A model generated the notes under the pieces. The model ran no database searches, was not told the origin of the DNA, and saw only the letters and a program-made list of their open reading frames with translations. A DNA stretch of 64,000 nucleotides from Enterovibrio coralii (GTDB taxonomy: Bacteria; Pseudomonadota; Gammaproteobacteria; Enterobacterales; Vibrionaceae). Both the position numbers and the translations under genes were made by a program. Where the stretch lies: NCBI RefSeq assembly GCF_001559595.1, contig NZ_LNTY01000059.1, forward strand, positions 1 through 64,000, read 5' to 3'. Shown here piece by piece: positions 55,734 through 64,000 of this stretch. How positions within the stretch are numbered: position 1 is the first letter of the stretch; each line of letters opens with the position of its first letter.

Positions 55734-57392
55734 TTACAAGTCCGCCAGTACCTTTGCTTGTTGACTGTTCGTTTTCACCTTGGCCGCTTTTTCAAGCAGA
55801 CCCAGTAAGGTAGCGTTATTCCAAGCGTGAGCATTTGGACTGTAGCTTGCTGCCATCATGGCGTTGATTTCGTCTTCAATCTCGCGCTTTAGCGCAGTCG
55901 GCAAATGGTCTTTGTTCCACGCGCGGTAAGCAGAAGATACTTTCACTGCATTGTTTGCCTTCACCGCATCCACTAACGCATTCAATCCATGTTGAGAGGG
56001 TTGCTGAACCACTGACGTGTCCGCAGCACCAGACGCGATGTGACGCGGTTTTCTGATGTACATGACCAAGGTCGCGAGCCACAGTAGCGCGAAAGCCCCA
56101 GTTGCCCATGGCCAATAGCCTGCCGATGTCACAACCTTGGCTCGCACTTGTGTTGATGCAGGTGTTTGCACCGCAAGCTCTGGCAAGGCTGGTGAGGGTT
56201 GAGCGGCGATGTCTCCCGGTTCAACGTTCAGGCTTAGGCCACTTATCTCAGCTTTTTCCTGCTTCCCTGTTTGGGTGTTAAACCAGTTAATAGACAACGC
56301 AGGCAAATCAATCTTGCCTTCTTCTCGTGGGATGATGACTTGCTTCAATGTCATCACCGTCGCATCGCCTTGTTGGGTGTACTCCGGTTTGTCTGAATAT
56401 ACACGCACCTGATTCGGGTAAGTGATGCTCAGGTTTGGCATGGCACTTTGCGCCGTATTGGCAATGCTCAGCGAAATCACACGATTAATCGGCTCGCCGA
56501 CCTTAGCGGTTTGTTCTCCGCCCAAGGTGTCAGGCTCCCAGCGTTGGCTGAGTGTCAGCGAGGAGGTCGGTAGCCAAAGTCCCTTGTAGTCGGCGGGCTT
56601 GTCTTTGATTTTCAGCGTGACGCTTTCCGCCTGACGACTAATCGGTAAGCCCAACGATGAACCCCAGCCACTGCCTTTGACTTCTGACCCGGTAAACACC
56701 GCGCCTTCCAACCTCAAAGCTCCCGCTTTGGTAGGGGTGATTTGGTAGTTTCGCTCAATCACTACGTAACGGCGACCGTTGATAATGGCTTCAGATTGAG
56801 CGTCTTCACCAATAGGTTTGACATTCAGTCCATCACCAAACGGTGCTTGTAGCGATGGCGAGTCAATGCGCGTACCTATCAACAGACGTGCGCGATAGAT
56901 AAAGGATTCGCCGATATAGCCAGTGTCACGGTCAACGCTTGCTTGCACTTCTACCGCACTGTTGGCTACTTGCGTACTCTTGTCACTCGCGGCCAGCACC
57001 TTGATGCTGATTGGAGCGGTTTTCATACCATCAATATCAAAGCTTGGCACCGTGAAAGTGCCAGTTTCTTTCGCCGCGACCGCAACGCGCCAGACGGTGC
57101 TTCGGCTCATGTCTCCATTGATGATCTGGGTGCTGCTGCTGATGTTTGGGCGACCGTAGACAAAGTCTTTCGACAGCGCAGAAAGATCCAACTCGTCGTT
57201 GTCGACACTGGCATCCACAGCGATGGTGAGCTGGAAAGCATCACCCACGCGGACAACGTTGTTCGACACTGTTGCTTGTGCGGTTGCTGCCCACGCTAAA
57301 TTTGGCATGGACGTCAGCGCAATCACTGTGGCAGCCAAGAGGGCTTTTGTTCGGCGGGAAAGCTGAGCCCGCCAAGTCATTGTACTTTTCAT
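55734..57392 (-). CDS. batD: BatD family protein
   Basis: Last gene of the MoxR/Bat operon, 552 aa. A signal peptide (LLAATVIALTSMPNLAWA) precedes an immunoglobulin-like periplasmic region (VRVGDAFQLTIAVDAS, YIGESFIYRARLLIGTR). One TM near residue 430 (WPWATGAFALLWLATLVMYI) is followed by a cytoplasmic tail. This layout is typical of BatD. Bat proteins are linked to stress tolerance and periplasmic homeostasis in other bacteria, but the mechanism is unknown. It starts 6 bp after the batB/C stop. Confidence 0.9.
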   Translation of the reverse strand: MKSTMTWRAQLSRRTKALLAATVIALTSMPNLAWAATAQATVSNNVVRVGDAFQLTIAVDASVDNDELDLSALSKDFVYGRPNISSSTQIINGDMSRSTVWRVAVAAKETGTFTVPSFDIDGMKTAPISIKVLAASDKSTQVANSAVEVQASVDRDTGYIGESFIYRARLLIGTRIDSPSLQAPFGDGLNVKPIGEDAQSEAIINGRRYVVIERNYQITPTKAGALRLEGAVFTGSEVKGSGWGSSLGLPISRQAESVTLKIKDKPADYKGLWLPTSSLTLSQRWEPDTLGGEQTAKVGEPINRVISLSIANTAQSAMPNLSITYPNQVRVYSDKPEYTQQGDATVMTLKQVIIPREEGKIDLPALSINWFNTQTGKQEKAEISGLSLNVEPGDIAAQPSPALPELAVQTPASTQVRAKVVTSAGYWPWATGAFALLWLATLVMYIRKPRHIASGAADTSVVQQPSQHGLNALVDAVKANNAVKVSSAYRAWNKDHLPTALKREIEDEINAMMAASYSPNAHAWNNATLLGLLEKAAKVKTNSQQAKVLADL

Positions 57393-57818
57393 TATTCGTT
57401 ACCACGTATTCTCAGAAGGCTCTGGTATGTCTTTTTGACGAGCCTGAAGAATGAGCTGTGCACGGATCAGACCCGCTGTGTCATCAGGCACTTGCTCCAA
57501 TTTTTTCAATACAGGGTTGCTGGCACTTAAGGCATCATCACCTTCGCCCGATTCAGCAGAAGCCGTTGGTTCGCCCTGAGGTGCATCTTCGCTATCAGAC
57601 GGTTCACCTGCTTGTGCTTGACCAGACTCAGTCTGCTCTTGGCTGGCGTTATCTTTATTGGCTTGCTCTTGTTTAGCGTTAGCCTGTTGGGATTCTGACT
57701 TCTCACCTTTTTGCTGCTGGGTTTGAGCATCTTGCTCACCGGATTGCGCGTCATCTTTTGATGAATCAGAAGACGCATCAGACTGGTTTTGCTCAGCGTT
57801 GCTTGGTTCGCTGTTCTG

Positions 57819-57881
57819 CTGACCTTGCTGACCTTGCTGACCTTGCTGACCTTGCTGACCTTGCTGACCTTGCTGACCTTG
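57819..57881. repeat. Seven tandem copies of a 9-bp unit (QQG repeats)
   Basis: CTGACCTTG repeated seven times without change inside batB/C, encoding Gln-Gln-Gly on the minus strand. The exact identity suggests recent slippage expansion; copy number may vary between strains. Confidence 0.9.
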
Positions 57882-58001
57882 CTGACTGTCGGACTGCTGA
57901 GAGTCTGATTGTTGGCTATCAGACGGATTGTCAGAAGACTGCTGGTCTTGGTTATTCCCCTGAGATTGTTGCTCGTTCTGGTCTTGTTGTGATTCGCTAT
58001 T

Positions 58002-58054
<53 letters not shown>

Positions 58055-59370
58055 CTAGCGCCTTTTTCACAACGTCCAGATTTTTCTGGGCATCCTTGTT
58101 GTCCGGGTTGGTTTTCAACACTGATTCATAGGTTTTCACGGCGGATTCTAAATCGCCTGCCTGCGCTTGCGCATTTCCCAAGTTGTAGCGAGAAACCGGA
58201 TCGTCGAGTTGGGAGAGGGTATCAATTGCCCCTTTGTAATTACCTGCTTTGTATTGGGCGATACCTTTCCACTGCGGCGACGTAAAGCCATCGGCGGCCT
58301 CTTTAAACTTACCCGCTTCAAAGTGCTGGTACGCTTGCTGGTCGTCAGTTTGGAATACTGCTGCCTGAACCGGATGAATCGGCAACACCATAAACATGGC
58401 AGCCAGCACGACGCCACGGCGAAAGCAAGGAGCGTGAGCAAGACAAGCGGAATGATGAGCCAAAACCCTTCGTTGATTCGCTCCTCGATGGATTTGCTTT
58501 TGCCTTCAGCCACACCGTCCTGCGGTTTCGATGTGTACGCCGCAATGTTTTCAACGTCACGGTTGGTAGGTTGCCAAAGCTGCAAGATGCCGCCAGTTTC
58601 TTTGGTGATTGCTGACAGTGTGTCTAAATCCAGTTTGGCGATCACGGGCGCACCGTTTTGTTCCAACAAGCTTCCGTTTGGCAGCTTGATGGGTGCGCCT
58701 TGCTGTGTGCCGACCGCCAGAATAGAAACGCGATACTTGGTGCCTTTCAGCACATTGAGCGCGGCTTTCGACTCTGATTGGCTCATGCCGTCAGTCATCA
58801 ATACGATGTCGCCATCGGCGTAACCCGCTTGTTTCAGCAAATCAATCGCCTGCTGAATACCGGCGGCAGGGTTGCTGCCTTGAATCGGCATGATTTCAGG
58901 TGACAGGTTTGGGATCAGGTTTCTGAGTGTGCTCGCATCGTCCGTTAATGGGCTGACGATGTAGCCGTCTCCGGCATAGGCAACCAACCCTGTGCTGCCT
59001 TCTTTCCATTCCGGCAGCATATCGAGGGCTTTGAAGCGCGCTTGATCGAGGCGGTTTGGTGCAATGTCGGTGGCATACATGGAGCGGGACATGTCCATCA
59101 CCAGCACGCGCGCACCGGCAAGGTTCACCGCTGGAATTTCCACTTTCTGCCAACTAGGCCCTGCCAGTGCAATCACGGCAATCAGCCAACCAGCAGCGAG
59201 TGCAACAATCGGCCAGCGTTTTGCTTTGCCCGTGCTTGCCGCGTTGCCTGAGAGCAGTTTGCTTAAGTGCGGTGCAATCAGCCGGATGTTTGCGCTTTGT
59301 CTTTTATCCATGGCAGTAAAAGTGCCAACGGCAAGGCCGCTAGCAACCACATTGGTGCATGAATGTGAAA

Positions 59371-60335
59371 TCAGCCATGACGTCTCCTTACAACAACGAT
59401 GACGACTGACAGTGCCAATGCCGCAGATAGCGGGAATCGGAACAGCTCATCCCTTGGACGCCAAGTTTGTTGAACGTCTGAGATGGGCTCAAGTTGGTCG
59501 ATAATTTGATAAATCTTTTCTAGCTCTTGTGGGTCTCGGGCGCGGAAATATTCACCGCCCGTCATCTTGGCGATTTCACGCAGTGATTTTTCATCCAAGT
59601 CTTGCGATGGGTTCACCGTGCGGGAACCAAAGAGGCTGCGTTGACGCATGGACTCAGCACCCACGCCCACGGTGTAAATGGTCACGCCATTTTCCTTCGC
59701 GAGCTTGGCCGCTTCGAGTGGTTCAATCACGCCAGCGGTGTTGGCTCCATCACTGAGCAAGATGATCACACGCTGTGGGGCCTTACCGTCGATAAAGGTT
59801 TTGGTCGCCACACCTAAGCCTTCACCAATGGCGGTACTTTTACCAATCAAACCCAAAACCGCACGGTCGAGTTGTTGCGCCACGGTATTGCGGTCGAGCG
59901 TCAACGGTGTTTGCAAGTAACCGTGGTCGGCGAACAGCACCAAGCCTAAACGGTCGCCGTCGCGCTTTTTGATAAAGTCAGACAGCACTTGCTTCACGGC
60001 GGTTAGACGGTCAGTGGTATTGCCTGATGGAAGCACCATGTCCTCGATTTCCATTGAGCCAGAAAGGTCGACGGCAAGCATCATGTCGCGGTGCTCAGGT
60101 TGAATTTGAATCGGGTCGCCATACCACACTGGACGTGCCAATGCGGTAATCACGCTCACCCATAGCAAGGTCATCAGGAGTTGTCTGATGCGACTGGTAT
60201 TTTGCTTTTCCCCCAACCTTTTGGCAGCCGCGGCAAATGAATCGCAGCAGGGCGAGGAACAGGCTTCACCCATTTATAAATCACGAGAGGAAGCGGCAGC
60301 AATGCAAATGCCCACCACCAGGTAAACTCAAACAT
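59371..60335 (-). pseudogene. batA: BatA VWA-domain protein (5' frameshift)
   Basis: About 321 aa after repair. ATG 60335 (GAGG upstream) yields MFEFTWWWAFALLPLPLVIY, the usual BatA membrane N-terminus. One T added near 60216 joins LPKG to LGEKQNTSRIRQLL. A TM (LLMTLLWVSVITALA) leads to the VWA domain with MIDAS AVDLSGSMEIED, TAIGEGLGVA and LLSDGANTAG, and a C-terminal TM (LSAALALSVVIVVV). It overlaps the DUF4381 stop by 8 bp and batB by 8 bp. Confidence 0.9.
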
Positions 60336-60825
60336 CTTTTACCTCGCTCTGTGATTGGCTTGCCTTTTTAGGTGGTAATGCGTTTGTTAGCCAGACACTC
60401 GCCAAGGCTTTGCAGGCATTCAGCTCATCCTTGTTCAATCCCTCTTTGGAGAACACGCCTTTTTGCCAAAGGGCTTCATGAGCCACAAAGCCTTGTTTCG
60501 ACACAGGCAGTTGGTTGTCCAAAAAGGCCAGCCAAGACTGTCCTGTCAGTTTCGCCACGTCATGACGCGGAAAATACGTTAGTGCCGCGCGCTTGAGCAG
60601 GGCATTGATATCGCCAAGCGTGTCGGTATGGGAGAGTTGTTTAATCGCTTCTTTCTGTGCTTTTCGCTTTTGCGCGCGCAAACGAAGTGCGTACACCACG
60701 ACTGCGAGAATAAGTAGCAGTGCTGCGATCAGCACCCACCATCCCCAAGCCAGTGGCCAGAGTCCCGGTGCAGCTTGCAGATGGATATCCGCCAGAGGAA
60801 GCGTGTTTGACGTTGGAGTCGTCAT
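60328..60825 (-). CDS. DUF4381 membrane protein of the Bat operon
   Basis: Protein of 165 aa. The short periplasmic start LPLADIHLQAAPGLWPLAWG precedes one TM (WWVLIAALLLILAVVVYALRL), a basic stretch and a helical cytoplasmic domain with LLKRAALTYFPRHDVAKLTG and WLAFLD. This is the standard DUF4381 layout. It always accompanies DUF58 and VWA genes of MoxR clusters and may scaffold them; no activity is known. Confidence 0.9.
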   Translation of the reverse strand: MTTPTSNTLPLADIHLQAAPGLWPLAWGWWVLIAALLLILAVVVYALRLRAQKRKAQKEAIKQLSHTDTLGDINALLKRAALTYFPRHDVAKLTGQSWLAFLDNQLPVSKQGFVAHEALWQKGVFSKEGLNKDELNACKALASVWLTNALPPKKASQSQSEVKDV

Positions 60826-60830
60826 GGTTA

Positions 60831-61783
60831 CTACATTGCCTTACTCGAAGAATGACCCAACTGTTGAAGCAGCGATTGACCCGCAGAGAGAGTATGCAAA
60901 GGCACCGCTAGGCTTCTTGCCATGTCAGTAATGAACTGCTGATGACGCAGGTATTGTTGTTCCAGACTGTCGCGTGTTTTACGTGAAGAAAAATCCAACC
61001 ACGCGGTTTGTTCATTGTCAGCAACCAATTCATGACCGCGAAAAGACGTATGACCCTGTTCTAGCGGATCATAGATACGTACGAAGCGGATGCGGTTGTG
61101 CTGACGCAATTGGCTCAATCGGCGTTTGTCCGCCATCGTCAGTGAATAAAAATCACTGATCATGCGATGTCACTGCCTTTTGGACACAAGTGATGCAAAT
61201 GCCTTAGTGCGGCTTGCCAGCTTTCCTGAGACGCAACAGCACTCTCTGCGCCGAGCATTTCCTCATGCGCTTCCATCACGGCATGCATGATACGAAGCGG
61301 CCCTTGTTGCCGAGCGGTAGGTTTGCATTCACGCACCTTCAAGCCGTTATAAATCACAGCACCGATGCGGTCTTGCTGACTGACTGTCAACCAACTGATA
61401 AGGCTGGCAATGTGCGCTGCTTGCACCGATTTAAGCAGAAGCTGAGAGCCAAACTTCATGCTGCTGCTCAAATCGATAAACAGCATCACAGGTTGTTCAC
61501 GCTCTTCAGTAAACAGCTTGGTGTGCGTCTTACCCGTTCGGGCGGTCACGCGCCAATCAATGGCGCGGATATCATCGCCCGGTTGGTAAGGACGAACTTC
61601 AGAGAAGTTCATACCGCGACCTTTATGACGGCTGCTGTGCTGGCCGCTAAGCTGAGACCAAATGCTCAGTGCCGGTGGCAGCCAGCGGACAGATTGCTTC
61701 TGATAATGCAGCAGTTCAGCCAGACACACATTGACGCCATCACTGTGTGGAGGCAGAGCAGCGGCGGTGTCTGTCAGGGTCAT
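60831..61783 (-). pseudogene. DUF58 domain protein (frameshifted)
   Basis: About 317 aa after repair. The DUF58 core has SSRHKGRGMNFSEVRPYQPGDD and RAIDWRVTARTGKTHTKLF, followed by a VWA-like segment FIDLSSSMKFGSQLLLKSVQA. One base (A) missing near 61162 separates SDIA from MISDFYSLT; GCA ATG ATC restores it. Fragments are 61160-61783 and 60831-61163. The ATG overlaps the moxR stop by 4 bp. DUF58 proteins are presumed adaptors or substrates of MoxR ATPases. Confidence 0.9.
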
Positions 61784-62736
61784 ACGCTGGCAACCTGCTC
61801 AATCAGGTGAGAAACCACACTGTCTGCGGCGATGCCTTCTGCTTGTGCTTCGTAGCTCAATAGCAGACGGTGGCGCAGAACAGGGTAGGCCATGGCTTGC
61901 ACGTCATCTGGCGTGACAAAGTCACGGCCAGCTAACCATGCATGTGCGCGGGCGCAGCGATCCAGCGCGAGAGTGGCACGCGGTGACACGCCCATTTGCA
62001 GCCATGCAGCCAGCTTATCGCTGTAGCGGCTTGGGTTACGGGTCGCCATGATCAGACGGATAATGTATTTCTCAACGTCTTCCGCCATGTGAATGTTCAG
62101 CACGGCTTTACGTGCTTCGAAGATGTATTGTTGTTGAATCTGGACAGGCTCTTGCTTCTCAATGCCCTGCGCTTCACCACGGTTCAGACGCAGGATCTCA
62201 AGCTCTGCGCTTTCATCTGGGTAGTCCACGTTCAGTTGAAGCAAGAAACGGTCAAGCTGCGCTTCTGGCAGCGGGTACGTGCCTTCTTGCTCAATCGGGT
62301 TTTGCGTTGCCATCACAAGGAAAAGCTCTGGCAGGGCATAGGTTTGGCGGCCAGCCGTGATTTGTTTCTCGGCCATGGCTTCAAGCATTGCTGCTTGCAC
62401 TTTTGCGGGCGCGCGGTTGATTTCATCCGCGAGCACGAGGGAGTTGAAAATCGGCCCCGGTTGGAAGGTGAATTCTCCCGTTTCTGGACGGAAAATATCG
62501 GTACCTGTCAGGTCAGCAGGCAGCAAATCAGGCGTAAATTGAATGCGGTGGAAGTCACCTTCGATGCAATCAGACAGCATTTTAACGGCGCGGGTTTTCG
62601 CCAGTCCCGGCGGGCCTTGAACCAGAATGTGCCCGTCTGCGAGCAGGGCGATGAGGAGTTGTTTTACCAGTTCTGGTTGACCGATCACCTGACCTTGCAG
62701 GTAAGCGTTAAGGCGTTGGAAAGTATCCGCTAACAT
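61780..62736 (-). CDS. MoxR family AAA+ ATPase
   Basis: Cytoplasmic AAA+ protein of 318 aa, first gene of the operon. Walker A QGPPGLAKT near residue 40, Walker B SLVLADEINRAPAKVQAAML, sensor 1 MATQNPIEQEGTYPLPEAQLD, and the C-terminal lid with SPRATLALDRCARAHAWLAG. MoxR ATPases act as chaperone-like factors for VWA-domain proteins, here probably BatA, BatB and DUF58. AAGGA lies 9 nt before the ATG. A GATAAT about 100 bp upstream is a weak promoter candidate. Confidence 0.95.
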   Translation of the reverse strand: MLADTFQRLNAYLQGQVIGQPELVKQLLIALLADGHILVQGPPGLAKTRAVKMLSDCIEGDFHRIQFTPDLLPADLTGTDIFRPETGEFTFQPGPIFNSLVLADEINRAPAKVQAAMLEAMAEKQITAGRQTYALPELFLVMATQNPIEQEGTYPLPEAQLDRFLLQLNVDYPDESAELEILRLNRGEAQGIEKQEPVQIQQQYIFEARKAVLNIHMAEDVEKYIIRLIMATRNPSRYSDKLAAWLQMGVSPRATLALDRCARAHAWLAGRDFVTPDDVQAMAYPVLRHRLLLSYEAQAEGIAADSVVSHLIEQVASV

Positions 62737-62903
62737 GAAAGTTTATCCTTGGTATAGCAAAAACAAAGGAGAATCGACCCATTTGAGACCGCCCGACAAT
62801 CAGGAGGTTCACTGTTGAGTGTATTATCACTAGATAGTGGTTAGCGGATTAACTTTCAAGTCTGTCAATTAAGTAAGACAGTTAGATTTAAAACCTCATC
62901 ACA

Positions 62904-63854
62904 TCAATCACATGGCGGTGTATGGTGACCGTGACGCATGCTAGTCATGGCTTCTTCCATCTCTGCATCAGAAAGCCACTGTGGCGGCAACGGATTCACG
63001 ATTAAGCGATAGTCATCAATGGTTTGCTCTAACGGCTCGTCTTCGGTCTGAGGCGAGATAATGGCGACCTTCAAATCTGGGTTGAGAAGATGGATACGAT
63101 GGGCAATACCCAATCCATTTTCAACGTGAAACGCCCCGGCAATGTGCATGATCTTGTCATTAGGATGCTGCTTTAGAAAGTTCACAATGCTTTCTGCCAT
63201 GGTGTCATCCCAAGCAAGTTGGGCGAGGTACTGATTTTCTGTCTTGGCTTCATCGCCATGAAACATAGCCGCGAAGAACTTTTCTTTGTAGGGAGATTCG
63301 TCGTCATGCAAGGTGGCGGCAACATATTGTCTTTTTTCTTTAGGGAGACGGTCGAGGTAGTCCTCACCTTCAGCCGCGATACAACGCACAGTGTCTGCGG
63401 GCGCATTGGAGGCGATGATTGCCAAGCTGTTTTCTTTGGCAAACTCGACCAATGGACGATAGCTGCTGTTGTAATTCGACCAACGATGGGTTTGGCTCAG
63501 CAGACTGTTTTCGCCGATTTCTCCGGCAAGATATTGATTAATCACGGCTTGGTCTGGGCGCGCAAACTGCTCCATTGAAAGAGCCATATTTGACGAATTG
63601 GATGCTAATTCTGCCAGCAAAGCTGCCTGAAATAGGTGGACGCCAGAATGAGAGTGCCATTCACCGACCAGAACAACATCAGCGTGTTTTAATTCAGTGG
63701 CGAGTTTATTGAGTGAGTAGGGTTCACCAGATGCGGATTCAATGCGGTAATCGTATAGCGTGCCCGCTAACGTGGGAGAGGGCGAATAGCTGGCCGTTTG
63801 GCTGCAACCTGCGAGCGTCAGGCAAAGCAGGGAAGAAACAAGCAAAGAGCGCAT
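62904..63854 (-). CDS. ChaN family lipoprotein
   Basis: Lipoprotein of 316 aa from the ATG at 63854 (AAAGGA upstream; ATG 63866 is too close to that site). The signal ends in lipobox LAGC. ChaN-type haem-binding fold blocks are DVVLVGEWHSHSGVHLFQ, SMEQFARPDQAVINQYL, ASNAPADTVRCIA, AAMFHGDE and MHIAGAFHVENGLGIAHRI. Campylobacter ChaN binds two haems through related residues, and a role in iron uptake is inferred. It ends with HGHHTPPCD, a His-rich tail that could bind metal. Confidence 0.88.
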   Translation of the reverse strand: MRSLLVSSLLCLTLAGCSQTASYSPSPTLAGTLYDYRIESASGEPYSLNKLATELKHADVVLVGEWHSHSGVHLFQAALLAELASNSSNMALSMEQFARPDQAVINQYLAGEIGENSLLSQTHRWSNYNSSYRPLVEFAKENSLAIIASNAPADTVRCIAAEGEDYLDRLPKEKRQYVAATLHDDESPYKEKFFAAMFHGDEAKTENQYLAQLAWDDTMAESIVNFLKQHPNDKIMHIAGAFHVENGLGIAHRIHLLNPDLKVAIISPQTEDEPLEQTIDDYRLIVNPLPPQWLSDAEMEEAMTSMRHGHHTPPCD

Positions 63855-63914
63855 CAGTGTAACCATCCTTTATACAAAGGGTCAGATACGCTCCATTATG
63901 GTAGAACGGATTAC

Positions 63915-64000
63915 TTATGCAATCTTACGGTAGACGCGCAGGGTGAAATCCGCTTCACATTCAAACTGTTCTGCGTCTTTCAATGTTTGCCACAGGCTTT
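63915..64000 (-). CDS. 3' end of an unidentified gene (runs off the window)
   Basis: The last 27 codons of a minus-strand gene whose start lies beyond the right edge. It reads SLWQTLKDAEQFECEADF and ends VYRKIA-stop at 63915. The coding character is good, but the stretch is too short to name a family. Confidence 0.5.
   Translation of the reverse strand, partial: SLWQTLKDAEQFECEADFTLRVYRKIA

Overview
The window is chromosomal DNA from a gammaproteobacterium of the family Vibrionaceae. Four things point there: the block ychF-pth-prs-ispE-lolB / hemA-prfA-prmC-sirB2-sirB1-kdsA, the ybbN-ybbO-tesA / ybbA-ybbP arrangement shared with E. coli, the MetJ-regulated NhaC-type transporter metT, and interspersed ATACCCAAACAACCTGA-type inverted repeats that I recall as common in Vibrio intergenic regions. 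The genus is not settled; Grimontia, Enterovibrio or Vibrio would all fit.

Layout. 1-720: end of a minus-strand tRNA operon (Met, Leu, Gln, Met, Leu) with a stringent-type promoter. 886-5270: minus-strand housekeeping genes (ychF, pth, prs, ispE, lolB). 5565-10920: divergent hemA-prfA-prmC-sirB2-sirB1-kdsA operon. 10995-18923: a chemoreceptor, metT behind a MetJ operator, a lipoprotein 5'-nucleotidase, ybaK, a DUF1311 protein, a LysE exporter and smrA. 19136-20331: a DUF3149 protein, a tandem tRNA-Pro array with one degenerate copy, and a 26-codon ORF. 20350-25387: a TraB protein, then the copper module (copA, a 27-codon membrane ORF, an HMA protein, a DUF411 protein) opposite cueR, sharing a promoter with the 19-bp MerR-type spacer. 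25526-32584: a lipase-like hydrolase and the ybb cluster. 32658-37124: an epimerase, a four-gene DUF1538-DUF1538-PII-CBS operon (the best candidate here for an uncharacterised system), a SelW-like protein and a TauE exporter. 37241-39970: metNIQ under MetJ boxes. 40188-45480: DUF2946 and PepSY proteins and a TRAP transporter. 45599-51225: tandem LysE paralogues, then an HD-GYP regulator opposite a large hybrid kinase. 51294-55652: pta-ackA and yfbV. 55734-62736: a MoxR-DUF58-DUF4381-BatA-BatB/C-BatD operon. 62904-64000: a ChaN lipoprotein and the 3' end of one more gene.

Reading-frame quality. At least seventeen single-base losses interrupt otherwise intact, conserved genes, including the essential prfA. 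Every one can be repaired by adding a base to a run of identical bases. This looks like uncorrected sequencing error rather than gene decay. The pseudogene label is used below only to mark that the frame as given is broken.

Functional themes. Methionine uptake is represented twice (metT and metNIQ), both with MetJ boxes. Copper export is under CueR. Acetate overflow is handled by pta-ackA. Signalling is represented by a chemoreceptor, a hybrid kinase and an HD-GYP protein. The periplasmic MoxR/Bat system and several LysE/TauE exporters form most of the remaining envelope functions.
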